64,000 nucleotides of DNA from Actinoplanes derwentensis (GCF_900104725.1 NZ_LT629758.1:9200001-9264000); one strand, 5' to 3'; shown: positions 1-8,656, counted from the stretch's first letter. Numbers and translations are program-made. Notes: a model not told the origin generated them from the sequence alone.

Positions 1-1
1 C

Positions 2-46
2 CTTTCCGGCACCCAGGTCAGCACGGTGGTCGCCGGCGTCCGCTGA
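2..46 (+). CDS. C-terminal end of an upstream gene (partial)
   Basis: An open frame enters from the window edge and ends at TGA 44-46, reading LSGTQVSTVVAGVR. Only 14 residues are visible, so the family cannot be named. It ends 10 bases before the next start, so the two genes are probably co-transcribed. That this is a real coding end, and not a chance frame, is inferred from position and codon use only. Confidence 0.4.
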   Translation, partial: LSGTQVSTVVAGVR

Positions 47-55
47 CCCACCGCG

Positions 56-1645
56 ATGTGGGATCGTCGGCACCTGATGACCGATCCCCTGCTCGACCTT
101 CTCGGAACCGGGCGCGCTCACGGAGGTGAGCGCGCCCGGTTCCTGGTCGGTCCCCGCTACCTCACCCTGCTGCCCCGGCTCGCCGACCTGTGCGCGACGG
201 ACGCCCGCGCGCTGCCGATCGCCGCCCAGGTCCTCGCCTGGATCGAAGCGGGCGCGACATCGTTCGACCGGGTCGACCCGGATGTGCTGCGCTCGTTCGC
301 CGGTGCGGTGGGCCGGGCCGCACTCCGGCACGGCGGTGAGGCCGGGGTGCTCGCGTTGTTCCGGGTGCACGCCCTGGAGTACTTCGGCCCGTACGAGCCG
401 ATCACCGAAGAACTCGGCGAGGAGCTGTTGAGCAGCCCGGATCCGGAACTCCGGCTCGCGGCCGCGGTCTGTTCCGGCGGGGACGACGATGTCTTCCGCG
501 AGTTCCTGGCGCGGGAGTCCACCGGGGACACCGAGCGCTCGGTGATCCGCCGGACCATGGACGGGCGACCGCAACAGATCCCGATGTTCGCCGCGGCGAT
601 CACCACCGGCGCGCCGATCGCCCGGTGGCACAACATCGGGCAATGCCGGCGGATCATCGACACCTGGCGGGCCGCCCCGCCCCAGCTGGTCCCGGTCCTG
701 GCCGGATGTCTAACGGACGGCCCGATGCCGGTGCGGTCGGCGGCGGCGGGCGCGCTCCGGATGGCCGGCGAGGTGACCCGGGAACACCTCGACCTGATCA
801 GCGAATTCTTCCGGGAGACCGGAAACGCCCAGGCGCTGGCCACGCTTGTCGCCTTTCAGCGGCCGGAAGCCGTCGCACCGCTGCGCGACTTCCTGGCCGC
901 GCCGCACGGCAACGGTTCGGTGCAGGAACTCCTGGCGGAGGCCGCCTGGTGCGCCGCCGAGATCGCCGGCGACATGGCCGTGCACCTGCGGGCCGAAGCC
1001 GTCGACGACCCGCACCGGCGTCTTGCCGCGACCCTCAACGCCCTCCGGAACTGGGGCCCGGCCGCGGCGCCGCTGATCCCGGCGCTTGCCGCCCTGCATA
1101 CCAACGGGGTGGCACGGACGCAGGTCATGGAGATTCTCGCCGGGATCGGGCCGTCGGTGGTCACCGTGGAAGAGCTGCTGCTCAACGAGGCGAGAGACAA
1201 GACCATCGATGGCGTACGCCGGAGCCACGCGGCCGCCGCCCTCCTGCGGTGCGGCAGCGCCGTGGACGAGGCAGCCGCCGTGCTGCTGGCCGAATTCGAT
1301 CACCCGGCAGCACAACAGCACCTGGCGACGCTCGATCCGGCCCCGGACATCCCGAGGCACCTCGCCGGCGCGGCGATCCCGGCGTACCGGGCAAGGATCC
1401 TCTGGTTGTCCGGCGACCGCGACCCGCAGCTCGCCGCGGACCTGATGCGACGGGTGGGCCCCCTGCCCGGAGGCCTCCGGGCACTCGGCTGGCTGGCCGA
1501 GACCGGCGACCTGATCGAACCGCACCGGCCCGCCCTGGCAGCGCTGCGCGACGACCCGGGCCGCCCGCGCTCCAGCCTCGGCTCCTTCCGGGTGCGCAGC
1601 GACGAGCGTCTCCACAGAGCGCTCACAGATCTGCGGCTCGGCTAG
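56..1645 (+). CDS. HEAT-repeat-like cytoplasmic protein
   Basis: A 529-residue protein with no signal peptide or membrane segment. It is dominated by Ala/Leu-rich amphipathic helices in pairs (for example LVPVLAGCLTDGPMPVRSAA and ALATLVAFQRPEAVAPLRDF), the look of HEAT or PBS-lyase-type alpha-solenoids that act as protein-binding scaffolds. No catalytic motif is visible. The start is uncertain: ATG 56 has no clear ribosome binding site, and ATG 77 (MTDPLLDLLG) may be the true start. The gene meets the next one tail to tail, and their stop codons share the CTAG at 1642-1645. The family call rests on helix periodicity and is moderate; the function is unknown. Confidence 0.7.
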   Translation: MWDRRHLMTDPLLDLLGTGRAHGGERARFLVGPRYLTLLPRLADLCATDARALPIAAQVLAWIEAGATSFDRVDPDVLRSFAGAVGRAALRHGGEAGVLALFRVHALEYFGPYEPITEELGEELLSSPDPELRLAAAVCSGGDDDVFREFLARESTGDTERSVIRRTMDGRPQQIPMFAAAITTGAPIARWHNIGQCRRIIDTWRAAPPQLVPVLAGCLTDGPMPVRSAAAGALRMAGEVTREHLDLISEFFRETGNAQALATLVAFQRPEAVAPLRDFLAAPHGNGSVQELLAEAAWCAAEIAGDMAVHLRAEAVDDPHRRLAATLNALRNWGPAAAPLIPALAALHTNGVARTQVMEILAGIGPSVVTVEELLLNEARDKTIDGVRRSHAAAALLRCGSAVDEAAAVLLAEFDHPAAQQHLATLDPAPDIPRHLAGAAIPAYRARILWLSGDRDPQLAADLMRRVGPLPGGLRALGWLAETGDLIEPHRPALAALRDDPGRPRSSLGSFRVRSDERLHRALTDLRLG

Positions 1646-3936
1646 GCCTCGGTGAGCGCGGGTGACCGGTGCTCGATCCAGCTGGTGAGGTTGGCCGGCA
1701 GGTCGGCCTTGCCGTAGTACCAGCCCTGCACCAGGTCGCATCCCTGCTCCCGCAGCCAGTTCCGCTGCACCTCGGTCTCCACCCCCTCGGCCACCACCCG
1801 ATGACCCATCGCCCGGGTCATCGCCAGGACCGCGCGGACGATCGGCTCGTTCGCGCCGTTCTCCCCGACGTCCGAGACGAACGAACGGTCGATCTTGACG
1901 ATGCCGACCGGAAGCCGGTTCAGGTAGCTCAGTGACGAGTAACCGGTCCCGAAGTCGTCGATGCAGAGAGTGACACCCATCGTCCGCAGCGCGTTCAGGG
2001 TGAGCAGAGCCGTCTCCAGGTCCTCCATCACCCCCGACTCGGTGATCTCCAGCCACAGCGCGGACGGCGGCAGATCGTTGGCCCGCAACGCGTCGTCGAC
2101 CAGCCGCACCAGGGAACCGTCCCGCAACTGGCGCACCGCGACGTTCACCGACACGTGCAACGGCCGGGCATCCGGGCCACGCTGTACGGTCCACTCACCG
2201 AGCTGCCGGACCGACTCGTTCAGCAGCCACGCCCCCATCTCCTCGATCATGCCGGTCTCCTCGGCGATCGGGATGAAGTCGACCGGCGAGACGAAACCCA
2301 GCTCCGGCGAATGCCAGCGCATCAACGCCTCGAACCCGTCCAGCTCACCGGTGGCCAGGTCGATGATCGGCTGGAAGTGCGTGGCCAGCTCGCCGCGTTC
2401 CATCGCCCCGCGCAGCGCCTGCTCCAGCCGCACCCGGCCCTGGACCTGGGCGTGCATCGAGACGTCGAACATCGCGTACCCGTTGCGGCCGTTGGTCTTC
2501 GCCTGGTACATCGCGGTGTCCGCGTCCCGGATCAGCTCCTGAGCGCCGGCGCCACCAGTCGTCTTCGTCACCCCGATCGACACCGAGCTGACCACATCGC
2601 CGATCGACAGGGCGAACGGCCTGGTGAACGCGGCCAGCAGACGCTCGGCGAGGGACTCCGCCAGCCGTTCGTGCGCCGGCCCGGCCACCGCGATCAGGAA
2701 CTTGTCACCACCGACCCGGCCCACGATGTCCTCCGCGCGGACCTGCTCGGTGAGCCGCACACCCACCTCCCGGAGCAGTTCGTCGCCGACCGGGTGACCC
2801 CAGTTGTCGTTGACCATCTTGAACCGGTCCAGGCCGATGAAGAGCAAGCCGATCTCGGTCTTCTCCGGGCCGGTACGTTCGGCCCACTGGTCCACGGTCT
2901 CGGTGAGCAAGCCCCGGGTGGGCAGATCGGTGAGATTGTCGTGGGTGACCCGATGCCGGCTGATCTGCTCCGCCCGGACCCGGGAGTTGTTCGAGCGGAT
3001 CACCCGGATCAGCACCGTCAGCACCAGCGAGACACAGAGGACGGCCCGCATCAGGTTGCTGACCAGCGACTCGTGCGGCATCAGCGCGGTCAGCGCCACC
3101 GGGAAGATCACCAGCACGCCGATCATCACGGTCCGCAGACCGCTCAGATCCCGCTGCTCGCCGACCTGCTGCGGTTCGGTGAGCATCCGCATCGACGGAT
3201 GCAGCGACGCCCCCGTCAACAGGGCGAACATCACCAGCAGGAAGACGTTGACCGACTGCCCCGGCACCTCGACCAGAAGTGCCGCACTCAGGCAGTAGAG
3301 CAGGTCACCGATGAACAACGCCACCGACGAGAGAACGACCATCCACAACGCCGGCTGCCGGCCGCCGCGGGACAGCAGCAACCGGGCCGCCATCACCAGG
3401 ATGCTGACGTCGAAGACCGGGAAGACCGCGTTGACGATCTGCGCCGAGGTCAGGCCGTCGCCCAGGTTCGGGGCGATCAGGAAAGTCCAGGTGAGGAAAG
3501 CCGTGGCGAGCCCGATCAGAACCGCGTCGACCCGGGCCGTGTCGTCCTCGAACGCGTGCCGCCGCCGCAACATCCCCGCGAAACCAAGGCCCACCAGCAG
3601 GTACGCCGGAACGGTGATCAGGTCAGGCAGCAGTGTCAGCCCGTCCGGCAGCCCGCCCGCCTCCCGGAACAGCCGCAGCAGACTGCTGGCGATGAAGATC
3701 CAGGAGGCGGTACGGACGTAGCGCCACGGAACTGAGTCAGTCGGCTGGTGCCGGCGCGGACCACGATGGATCGCCACCATCCCCACCAGCAACGACAGTC
3801 CCATGGCGGGACCGGTGGCCCAGCCCGGGCCGGTCAGCACAACCGTGATCAGTGCCGCGTTGAGCCCGAGGTGCACCCAGAACTCGGACGGAGTCCGAGT
3901 CTCGTGCGCCTGATCAAGGGCCGGGACGTGGGTCAT
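1642..3936 (-). CDS. Membrane GGDEF(degenerate)/EAL c-di-GMP protein
   Basis: From the preferred ATG at 3936 this is 764 residues. The first about 320 residues hold roughly eight to nine hydrophobic segments, forming an integral membrane sensor module. A GGDEF domain follows, then an EAL domain. In the GGDEF domain the signature reads RVGGDKF, not GG(D/E)EF. The acidic catalytic residue is thus Lys, and diguanylate cyclase activity is probably lost. The EAL domain keeps FEALMRW, ITESGV, DDFGTGYSSLSYL and VAEGVET, so c-di-GMP hydrolysis is likely, perhaps with GTP sensing by the degenerate domain (inference). A GTG start at 3999 would add 21 residues but lies inside the hairpin terminator of the upstream gene, so I reject it. 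Confidence 0.9.
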   Translation of the reverse strand: MTHVPALDQAHETRTPSEFWVHLGLNAALITVVLTGPGWATGPAMGLSLLVGMVAIHRGPRRHQPTDSVPWRYVRTASWIFIASSLLRLFREAGGLPDGLTLLPDLITVPAYLLVGLGFAGMLRRRHAFEDDTARVDAVLIGLATAFLTWTFLIAPNLGDGLTSAQIVNAVFPVFDVSILVMAARLLLSRGGRQPALWMVVLSSVALFIGDLLYCLSAALLVEVPGQSVNVFLLVMFALLTGASLHPSMRMLTEPQQVGEQRDLSGLRTVMIGVLVIFPVALTALMPHESLVSNLMRAVLCVSLVLTVLIRVIRSNNSRVRAEQISRHRVTHDNLTDLPTRGLLTETVDQWAERTGPEKTEIGLLFIGLDRFKMVNDNWGHPVGDELLREVGVRLTEQVRAEDIVGRVGGDKFLIAVAGPAHERLAESLAERLLAAFTRPFALSIGDVVSSVSIGVTKTTGGAGAQELIRDADTAMYQAKTNGRNGYAMFDVSMHAQVQGRVRLEQALRGAMERGELATHFQPIIDLATGELDGFEALMRWHSPELGFVSPVDFIPIAEETGMIEEMGAWLLNESVRQLGEWTVQRGPDARPLHVSVNVAVRQLRDGSLVRLVDDALRANDLPPSALWLEITESGVMEDLETALLTLNALRTMGVTLCIDDFGTGYSSLSYLNRLPVGIVKIDRSFVSDVGENGANEPIVRAVLAMTRAMGHRVVAEGVETEVQRNWLREQGCDLVQGWYYGKADLPANLTSWIEHRSPALTEA

Positions 3937-3977
3937 GGGCCTTAGATCGGCTCGCCCGCCGTGGGTCTTACCCAAAT

Positions 3978-4026
3978 GACCGTCCGTGCCCCGGCTCACT
4001 CCTGGTGGGTCGGGGCACGGACGGTC
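3978..4026 (-). terminator. Rho-independent-type terminator of the Gly/Gln-rich protein gene
   Basis: A perfect 16-bp inverted repeat (arms 3978-3993 and 4011-4026, 17-base loop) starts 12 bases past the stop of the minus-strand gene at 4039. On the minus strand it is followed by ATTT, a weak T tract, as is usual in high-GC actinobacteria. It also separates that gene from the c-di-GMP gene downstream. Confidence 0.75.
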
Positions 4027-4038
4027 GGGTGCGCTTGG

Positions 4039-4890
4039 TCAGGTGCCGGTCGTTTCCTGCTGCCCGGTCGTGTCCTGCTGGGTTCCGGAGTCCGGCTGGG
4101 TGCCCTGCTGCTGGGTGCCCTGGTCGGTGCCGGAACCCTGCTGCGTGCCGGGCCCGCCGCCCTGCATCCCGCCGCCACCCGGCATTCCACCACCACTGCC
4201 CGGGCCGCCGCCGAAACCGCCACCCGGCCCGCCCTGCTGGGTGGTGCCGTCCTGGGTGGCCACGGCCGGAGTGGTACCGCCGAGCGCCGACATGATGCCC
4301 ACGGTGATCCCGGAACTGGCGATCGCGGTGACCAGCACGGCGGCGATCAGGATGAGCTTCGGGCTCTTGGTGATCTTCGATCTACCGGCGGCGGGCGGCG
4401 GAGCCTGCCACTGGCCGGTCGGTGGCCCAGCCGGCGGCAGCGGCCCGACACCGGGCAGCCCAGCCGCCGGCGCCTCCACATTCGGCGCGGCGGCGATCGG
4501 CTCAGCCGGAACCGATGTGGCCGGAACCGATGTTGTCGGCACCGAGTCGGCCGGGACCGCGGTTGCCGAGATGGCCGGGGATGCCGGGAAAGGAGTCGCC
4601 GCCATCGAAGTCAGGATGGCGGTGTCGTCCTTGGGCGGGGTGTCATTCCAGCGAAGGGTGTCGTCCGCCCGAGGGGAGTCGTTCCCGCGAAGAGTCTCGT
4701 CGTCGCGAAGAGTGTCGTCCTGGTGAAGAGTGTCGTCCTTGCCGAGGGCGGATTCCTTGGGGGCGGTGATGATCGCGGTGGCGGTGGTGGGCTCGTCGGC
4801 GGTCTCCGCCCACGGGTCACGTGCCTCGGTGGGTGCCTCCGCGCCGGCGTGCACGGGGGAGACGGTGGTGAGCTGGTCGTTCGTTGTCAT
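4039..4890 (-). CDS. Membrane protein with acidic repeats and Gly/Gln-rich tail
   Basis: A 283-residue protein. An AGGAG sits 7 bases before the ATG at 4890, which fixes the start. The N-terminal part is disordered and carries about seven imperfect hexapeptide-like units (KDDTLH, QDDTLR, DDETLR, DDTLRW, NDTPPK, DDTAIL). A Pro/Ala/Thr linker follows, then one transmembrane segment near residues 175-200 (LILIAAVLVTAIASSGITVG). The tail has GGGF/GGGM runs and then Gln/Thr/Asp-rich sequence. This architecture suggests a single-pass protein with a long flexible extracellular tail. I recognise no family. A perfect hairpin downstream ends the transcript. Confidence 0.75.
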   Translation of the reverse strand: MTTNDQLTTVSPVHAGAEAPTEARDPWAETADEPTTATAIITAPKESALGKDDTLHQDDTLRDDETLRGNDSPRADDTLRWNDTPPKDDTAILTSMAATPFPASPAISATAVPADSVPTTSVPATSVPAEPIAAAPNVEAPAAGLPGVGPLPPAGPPTGQWQAPPPAAGRSKITKSPKLILIAAVLVTAIASSGITVGIMSALGGTTPAVATQDGTTQQGGPGGGFGGGPGSGGGMPGGGGMQGGGPGTQQGSGTDQGTQQQGTQPDSGTQQDTTGQQETTGT

Positions 4891-5290
4891 CGAGTGCTCC
4901 TAGGCAGGTCGGCGAAGACCATGGTGCGGAGCCAGGTTGTGCGGCTTCTGTGTCCCGATCAGGAAACCACTGTCAACAGGGGACGTTCGCTGTACGACCT
5001 CCCAGCCGCCCGCGATCCAGCCATTTCGGCCCGGCGCCCGGCCATTTCGTCCCGTGGCCCGGTCGCCACGTGCCGTGGCCCGGTCGCTTCGGCCCGGCGT
5101 CCGGTCGCCTCGGCGCTGGTTCGGTCGCCCCGAACCAGCGTCCGGGATATAGGGGTTTTGCCTGTTCGGGATAGGTGTCCGGGACTTTAGGGTTTTGACC
5201 TTTCGGGTGGATTCCCCGCGACTCGCGGCCGGTACTGCGGTGTGTCGCCGCCGTGCGAGATTGGCGGCCGTGTTCGACGAGGAGGCCCCC
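4891..5290. other. Intergenic region with hairpin and direct repeats
   Basis: This is the upstream region for the minus-strand gene at 4890 and the plus-strand gene at 5291. Around 5020-5113 it is built from diverged units of the type GGCCCGGTCGC. It then has a perfect 11-bp hairpin (5114-5124 with 5130-5140) and a pair of 30-bp direct repeats (listed separately). The open frames crossing it encode only Arg/Gly-rich reiterations and look non-coding. Confidence 0.5.
5141..5207. repeat. Two imperfect 30-bp direct repeats
   Basis: The units 5141-5170 and 5178-5207 share TCCGGGA at the start, an AGGGGTTTTG/AGGGTTTTG core and TTCGGG at the end, with a 37-base period. They lie 84 bases before the small protein start at 5291. 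They could be tandem binding sites for a regulator; nothing in the sequence identifies which. Confidence 0.5.
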
Positions 5291-5476
5291 ATGGATGACG
5301 CATTAGCCGCTTACGCTGCCGGCCACGCCGACGGTTCGGCCGGGCTCCGCAGCCTGGTCCATTCGGCGGATCCGGCGACCGGCCCCGACTACAAGGTGGG
5401 CGTGGCCGACGGCCGTATCGTCGCGTTCCAGGCCGAGCTGCTCGCCGAGGTCCGCCGCCTGATGGAATCGTCTTAG
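5291..5476 (+). CDS. Small conserved-looking protein, unknown function
   Basis: A 61-residue protein beginning MDDALAAYAAGHADGSAG. A strong GAGGAGG lies just before the ATG and decides this start over an upstream in-frame ATG at 5195. It is acidic, helical and lacks membrane segments; the Gly/Ala-rich first half is followed by an amphipathic helix (AFQAELLAEVRRLMESS). The family is not recognised. It is monocistronic, with the tRNA cluster beginning about 100 bases downstream. Confidence 0.65.
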   Translation: MDDALAAYAAGHADGSAGLRSLVHSADPATGPDYKVGVADGRIVAFQAELLAEVRRLMESS

Positions 5477-5580
5477 GCGCTCTGACCTGCGGCGGAGCAC
5501 GGAAGTCGGGGGGTGCTTTGGCATCCGGTACGGGGCTCGGCTAATGTTTCATCCGTCGCCAGGGAAACCGGGCGCAGCAA

Positions 5581-5652
5581 GCGGACGTGGCGCAGTGGTA
5601 GCGCATCACCTTGCCAAGGTGAGGGTCGCGGGTTCGAATCCCGTCGTCCGCT
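5581..5652 (+). tRNA. tRNA-Gly(GCC)
   Basis: The acceptor stem GCGGACG/CGTCCGC (5581-5587 with 5645-5651) is perfect, the T arm reads GGGTTCGAATCCC, and the anticodon GCC is at 5613-5615. The discriminator is T5652, and no CCA is encoded. First of three clustered tRNA genes. Confidence 0.97.
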
Positions 5653-5690
5653 CGGAGAAGGCTGTTGCTGATCCTTGCATCGGCCGCCTC

Positions 5691-5761
5691 GGTGGAGTGG
5701 CCGAGAGGCGAGGCAACGGCCTGCAAAGCCGTGTACACGGGTTCAAATCCCGTCTCCACCT
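5691..5761 (+). tRNA. tRNA-Cys(GCA)
   Basis: The acceptor stem GGTGGAG/CTCCACC (5691-5697 with 5754-5760) is perfect, the T arm reads CGGGTTCAAATCCCG, and the anticodon GCA is at 5723-5725. The discriminator is T5761, and CCA is not encoded. Confidence 0.97.
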
Positions 5762-5770
5762 CGCATTTGA

Positions 5771-5845
5771 GGGCGATTGGCGCAGCGGGAGCGCGCTTCC
5801 CTGACACGGAAGAGGTCACTGGTTCGATCCCAGTATCGCCCACCA
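5771..5845 (+). tRNA. tRNA-Val(GAC) with encoded CCA
   Basis: The acceptor stem GGGCGAT/ATCGCCC (5771-5777 with 5835-5841) is perfect, the T arm reads CTGGTTCGATCCCAG, and the anticodon GAC is at 5813-5815. Unlike its two neighbours, CCA is encoded (5843-5845) after discriminator A5842. The decayed accessory region begins immediately after this gene, so its 3' end is a candidate integration site. Confidence 0.97.
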
Positions 5846-6337
5846 AAGCCCCTGACCAGGGCAAACATGAATCGATAGTTGGCAGTTCAAGAACCGCCGC
5901 CGCCGTCAACGGTGCGTTGAGCAGCGGGTATGCCGCGACGGCATCCTGCAGCGGTTGGGACCGCGCTGGCTGACCGCACCGGACCGGGGATCGGCGGTGT
6001 TGAGAAGATCGCCCTCGATCGCCCTTTGCGGTCTCATCGAGACGCCGTCGACCTTGACGTGAAGGCGGCCGTTACACGCGGGAATCGGCGGTCACAGCTG
6101 AAGAGGCGCCCGTGGATTTGGGTGGGGCGCACTCCACGACGCATGGCGATGAGTCGGCGGCTTCATGAAGGTGACGGCACCTGGCCCGGCCGATCCCGCG
6201 CACGAGCCCTCAGGTCAGCTACAGGTTGGTCGACCCACCATGAGGAAACGCAGGCCCGATCGGCAGGGCCTGCGTTCGGCAGTCTAAGCGCCTGGCAATT
6301 GGAAGACTAGATAGTGTGCGGTTGGTAGATTAGCTGC
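5846..6337. other. Non-coding stretch after the tRNA cluster
   Basis: No convincing gene is visible in these 492 bases: the open frames are short and lack actinobacterial codon bias. The only structure seen is the hairpin at 6247-6276. I found no integrase remnant, and no second copy of the tRNA-Val 3' end was recognised by eye further downstream. Confidence 0.5.
6247..6276. terminator. Hairpin, terminator-like
   Basis: An 11-bp perfect stem (AACGCAGGCCC at 6247-6257 with its complement at 6266-6276) has an 8-base loop. It sits about 60 bases before the ATPase pseudogene, with no adjacent upstream gene to end, so its owner may have been deleted. Confidence 0.45.
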
Positions 6338-7355
6338 ATGGTCGAGTACCGGCGTCGCGTGCTGGATGACACATTGGACGAGTTGCAGCCACATCTGCGT
6401 GCTTTGTCCATCCACGGGCCGAAGGGCGTGGGTAAGACGGCGACGGCGATGCAGCGCGCCGTGTCGGTCGTCGATCTGAGTCTTCCTGCCCAGCGGGAGA
6501 TCCTGGCGGCCGATCCCTCCGTTTTGACGCGTCTGCCCGGTCCGGTGCTGGTGGACGAATGGCAGCGGCTGCCGGAGGTGTGGGACCAGGTGCGCCACGC
6601 GGTCGACGCCGGTTCCCCGCCCGGTCATTAGAGCCGAGTTGGATGCGTATGTCGACAACGTGGTGCAGCGGGAGTTCCCCGAGCAGGGCTACCCGGTGCG
6701 CCGCCCGGCTGTGCTGCGCGCATGGCTTGCCACCTATGCCGCCGCGATGTCGACAACGACGGCCTACTCGAAGATCCTCGACGCGGCCACCGGAGGACTG
6801 ACCAACAAGCCGGCCAAGGAGACCACACTCGCCTACCGCGATGCACTGTCGTCACTGTGGCTGCTCGACGAGATACCACCATGGATCCCCGGCCGTAACC
6901 ACCTCGACCGGCTCGGCCAATCCCCTAAGCATCACCTTGCCGACCCGGCGCTGGCCGCGCGGCTGCTCGGGCTCGACGGCGCCGCGCTGCTGCGTGCCGA
7001 ACAAGGCAGCACCAACCTGTCCGAGGGCACTATTCTCAGTGCCCTCTTCGAGCATCTCGTGGCGCTCAGCATCCACACCTACGCCGAAGCAAGCGAGGCT
7101 CGGGTCAGTCACCTACGAACTCGCAATGGTGATCACGAAGTGGACCTGATCATCCAGCACGCGGACGGCAGAGTTCTGGGTGTCGAGATCAAACTGGCCG
7201 ACCGTGTCGAGGACACCGACGTCAAACACCTGCACTGGCTACGCGAGCGAATCGGCGAAAACCTGATCGACGCCATCGTCATCTATGCCGGTGAACGTGC
7301 CTATCGCCGCCGCGACGACGTTGCCGTCGTCCCGTTGGCACTACTCGGCCCGTGA
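6338..7355 (+). pseudogene. DUF4143-type AAA ATPase with internal deletion
   Basis: Two fragments in different frames belong to one family of ATPases (P-loop N-terminal domain, DUF4143 C-terminal nuclease-like domain). Fragment 6338-6631 keeps the P-loop GPKGVGKTATA and a Walker B-like VLVDEWQRLPEVWDQV, then stops after DAGSPPG. The second fragment resumes about 6636 at LDAYVDNVVQREFPEQG and runs to 7355 with LWLLDEIPPW, RLGQSPKHHLADPALAARLLG and VDLIIQHADGRVLGVEIK. In intact relatives roughly 100 residues lie between these two points, so a deletion has removed the middle of the ATPase domain and shifted the frame. The protein is almost certainly inactive. These proteins often occur in accessory regions. 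Confidence 0.85.
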
Positions 7356-7513
7356 TGCGGACGGCGAGCACGGCACCCGCGTACCGGGGCTGCCCGTAGC
7401 GCGTGGTGGGCGAGAGCCAATGACAGTACCTATCGGCGGAGGCCCGGCAGCGTTCAGTTGCCGGGTAGGCCGTCATGATTCACCGGTAGTGCGGATGTCG
7501 GAGCCGCCCAGCG

Positions 7514-8111
7514 GTGGGATTCCGATGGACCAGTTCCCGTCAGGTGGGTGAAGATCTGGCGGTGGCTCTCGCCTATCACGACGTCGATCATCGAGACGTC
7601 GAACGGACCCTGCTCGCGGCCGGATGGACGCCGTGCGGGGCCGGCGACTGGGCGATCGCGCTGCGGTCACCGGGCGGCATGACTGCGGCGCGGATCAGTC
7701 CGTTCGACCCGACCGGTCCGGACAACGCGGCCCTGTATCGGCAGGCTGAACACACCCGTCAGGTTCCCCGGCTGTTCACGCACGATCGACTGGTTGGAGG
7801 CGGCGACCTGCGGGTGATGGAATGGCTGCTACCGGCAGCCGAGGCCGAGGCCGTGGCCTTCCATCAAGCAATCGCCACGCGAGCGCCGGAGGTTGCCGAG
7901 CTCGTTGACGTGGTGCGCCGGGTCCACGACCGGGCTCGGCTGGAGTTGCCCTGGTGCGGGCCGCTGGAATCACAACCCGGCCAACGTCATGCGGACCGTG
8001 GACGGCCGGCTTGTTGTCGTCGACCTGTTCTACGCCGACGGCCCGAACCTCTGCGCGAGTGCCGCGACGGATCCCGATCTGGTCGTGGCGAGGACTCCGG
8101 AAGCCGAGTGA
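7514..8111 (+). pseudogene. Phosphotransferase-like protein, frameshifted
   Basis: The first frame (7514 or GTG 7544, to about 7965) gives a soluble protein with ALAYHDVDHRDVERTLLAAG, HTRQVPRLFTHDRL and LVDVVRRVHDRARLELPWCG. The sense then continues in another frame with NHNPANVMRTVDGRLVVVDLFYADGP and ends at TGA 8109-8111. The N-P-x-N-V-M...V-V-D-x-F-Y pattern resembles the catalytic and metal-binding part of aminoglycoside-phosphotransferase/kinase-like folds (an Asn appears where the catalytic Asp is usual). A single-base frameshift near 7965-7975 explains both halves. The family call is tentative. Confidence 0.6.
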
Positions 8112-8117
8112 CGGTTC

Positions 8118-8225
8118 ATGACCGAAATTCCCTTGGCCACCTCTGGGCCGTGGGAGACCGACGCGCGGGAAATGATGCGCACCGCGCTCGCGCTGGCCGA
8201 CGCCCGCCCATCCGGCGCAGGTTGA
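8118..8225 (+). CDS. Short ORF, possible truncated gene start
   Basis: An ATG-started frame of 35 codons (MTEIPLATSGPWETDAREMM...) follows the previous pseudogene by 6 bases. Codon use is actinobacterial, and the helix EMMRTALALADARP looks protein-like, but the frame ends quickly. It may be the surviving 5' end of a deleted gene. The family is not recognised. Confidence 0.25.
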   Translation: MTEIPLATSGPWETDAREMMRTALALADARPSGAG

Positions 8226-8656
8226 TGGGCCTCCGCTCATCGGCCAAGTCCGTGCACGTCACTGGGTGGTCGGGTGATTGAGGGGGACAAGGCGCGCCGG
8301 TGCTGATGGCGAAACGGGTCGGCAGGGTGGTACTACGCCGGGCGATACGCAATCGATCAGGGTGTGCGTCGGCGTACGGCCGATAGCGTCACGACTGGCC
8401 CTGAGCTGCGGGTATGTGGTTCTTGTTCTGCCAACTATGGTCCATGAGTAGTCGTTATCGAATCGGACGCCCTTTTGGGCGTCCGGTTCGATGGTTTCGA
8501 TCTTTCGTGTCCGGCTATGGTCTCGCCCGGTCCGCCTCCCTGTGCGGGAGTGGCTGCCAGCGGTCAGCGCGTTCGTGTGTTGGCTCGGGGTGGGGCTGAG
8601 TGGGTGCGAGCCGGCTCGCGGCCCGGGTGGATCCGGATGCCCGAAGCGCTTGAAGG
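8226..8656. other. Non-coding stretch upstream of the MarR gene
   Basis: No credible gene was found in 431 bases. Near its middle is a hairpin with arms 8461-8472 and 8477-8488 (12 pairs, one G-T, TTTT loop) that looks like a terminator for a lost gene. The end of the stretch leads into the MarR operator. Confidence 0.45.
8461..8488. terminator. Hairpin with TTTT loop
   Basis: The arms AATCGGACGCCC and GGGCGTCCGGTT pair over 12 positions with one G-T wobble. The orientation is unclear, and no intact gene ends next to it. Confidence 0.4.

Noticed and set aside
710..2194. Long minus-strand open frame across the HEAT-like gene and the c-di-GMP gene
   Set aside because: It is antisense to two well-supported genes, is Arg/Gly/Ala-rich without motifs, and arises from GC-rich codon structure.
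5020..5113. Possible CRISPR or repeat array
   Set aside because: The units are diverged, of irregular spacing and have no unique spacers. No cas gene is in the window.
4900..5292. Minus-strand frame with GDR/GRN repeats
   Set aside because: The repeats come from degenerate CCCGGTCGC units in non-coding DNA. There is no ribosome binding site or conserved-looking segment.
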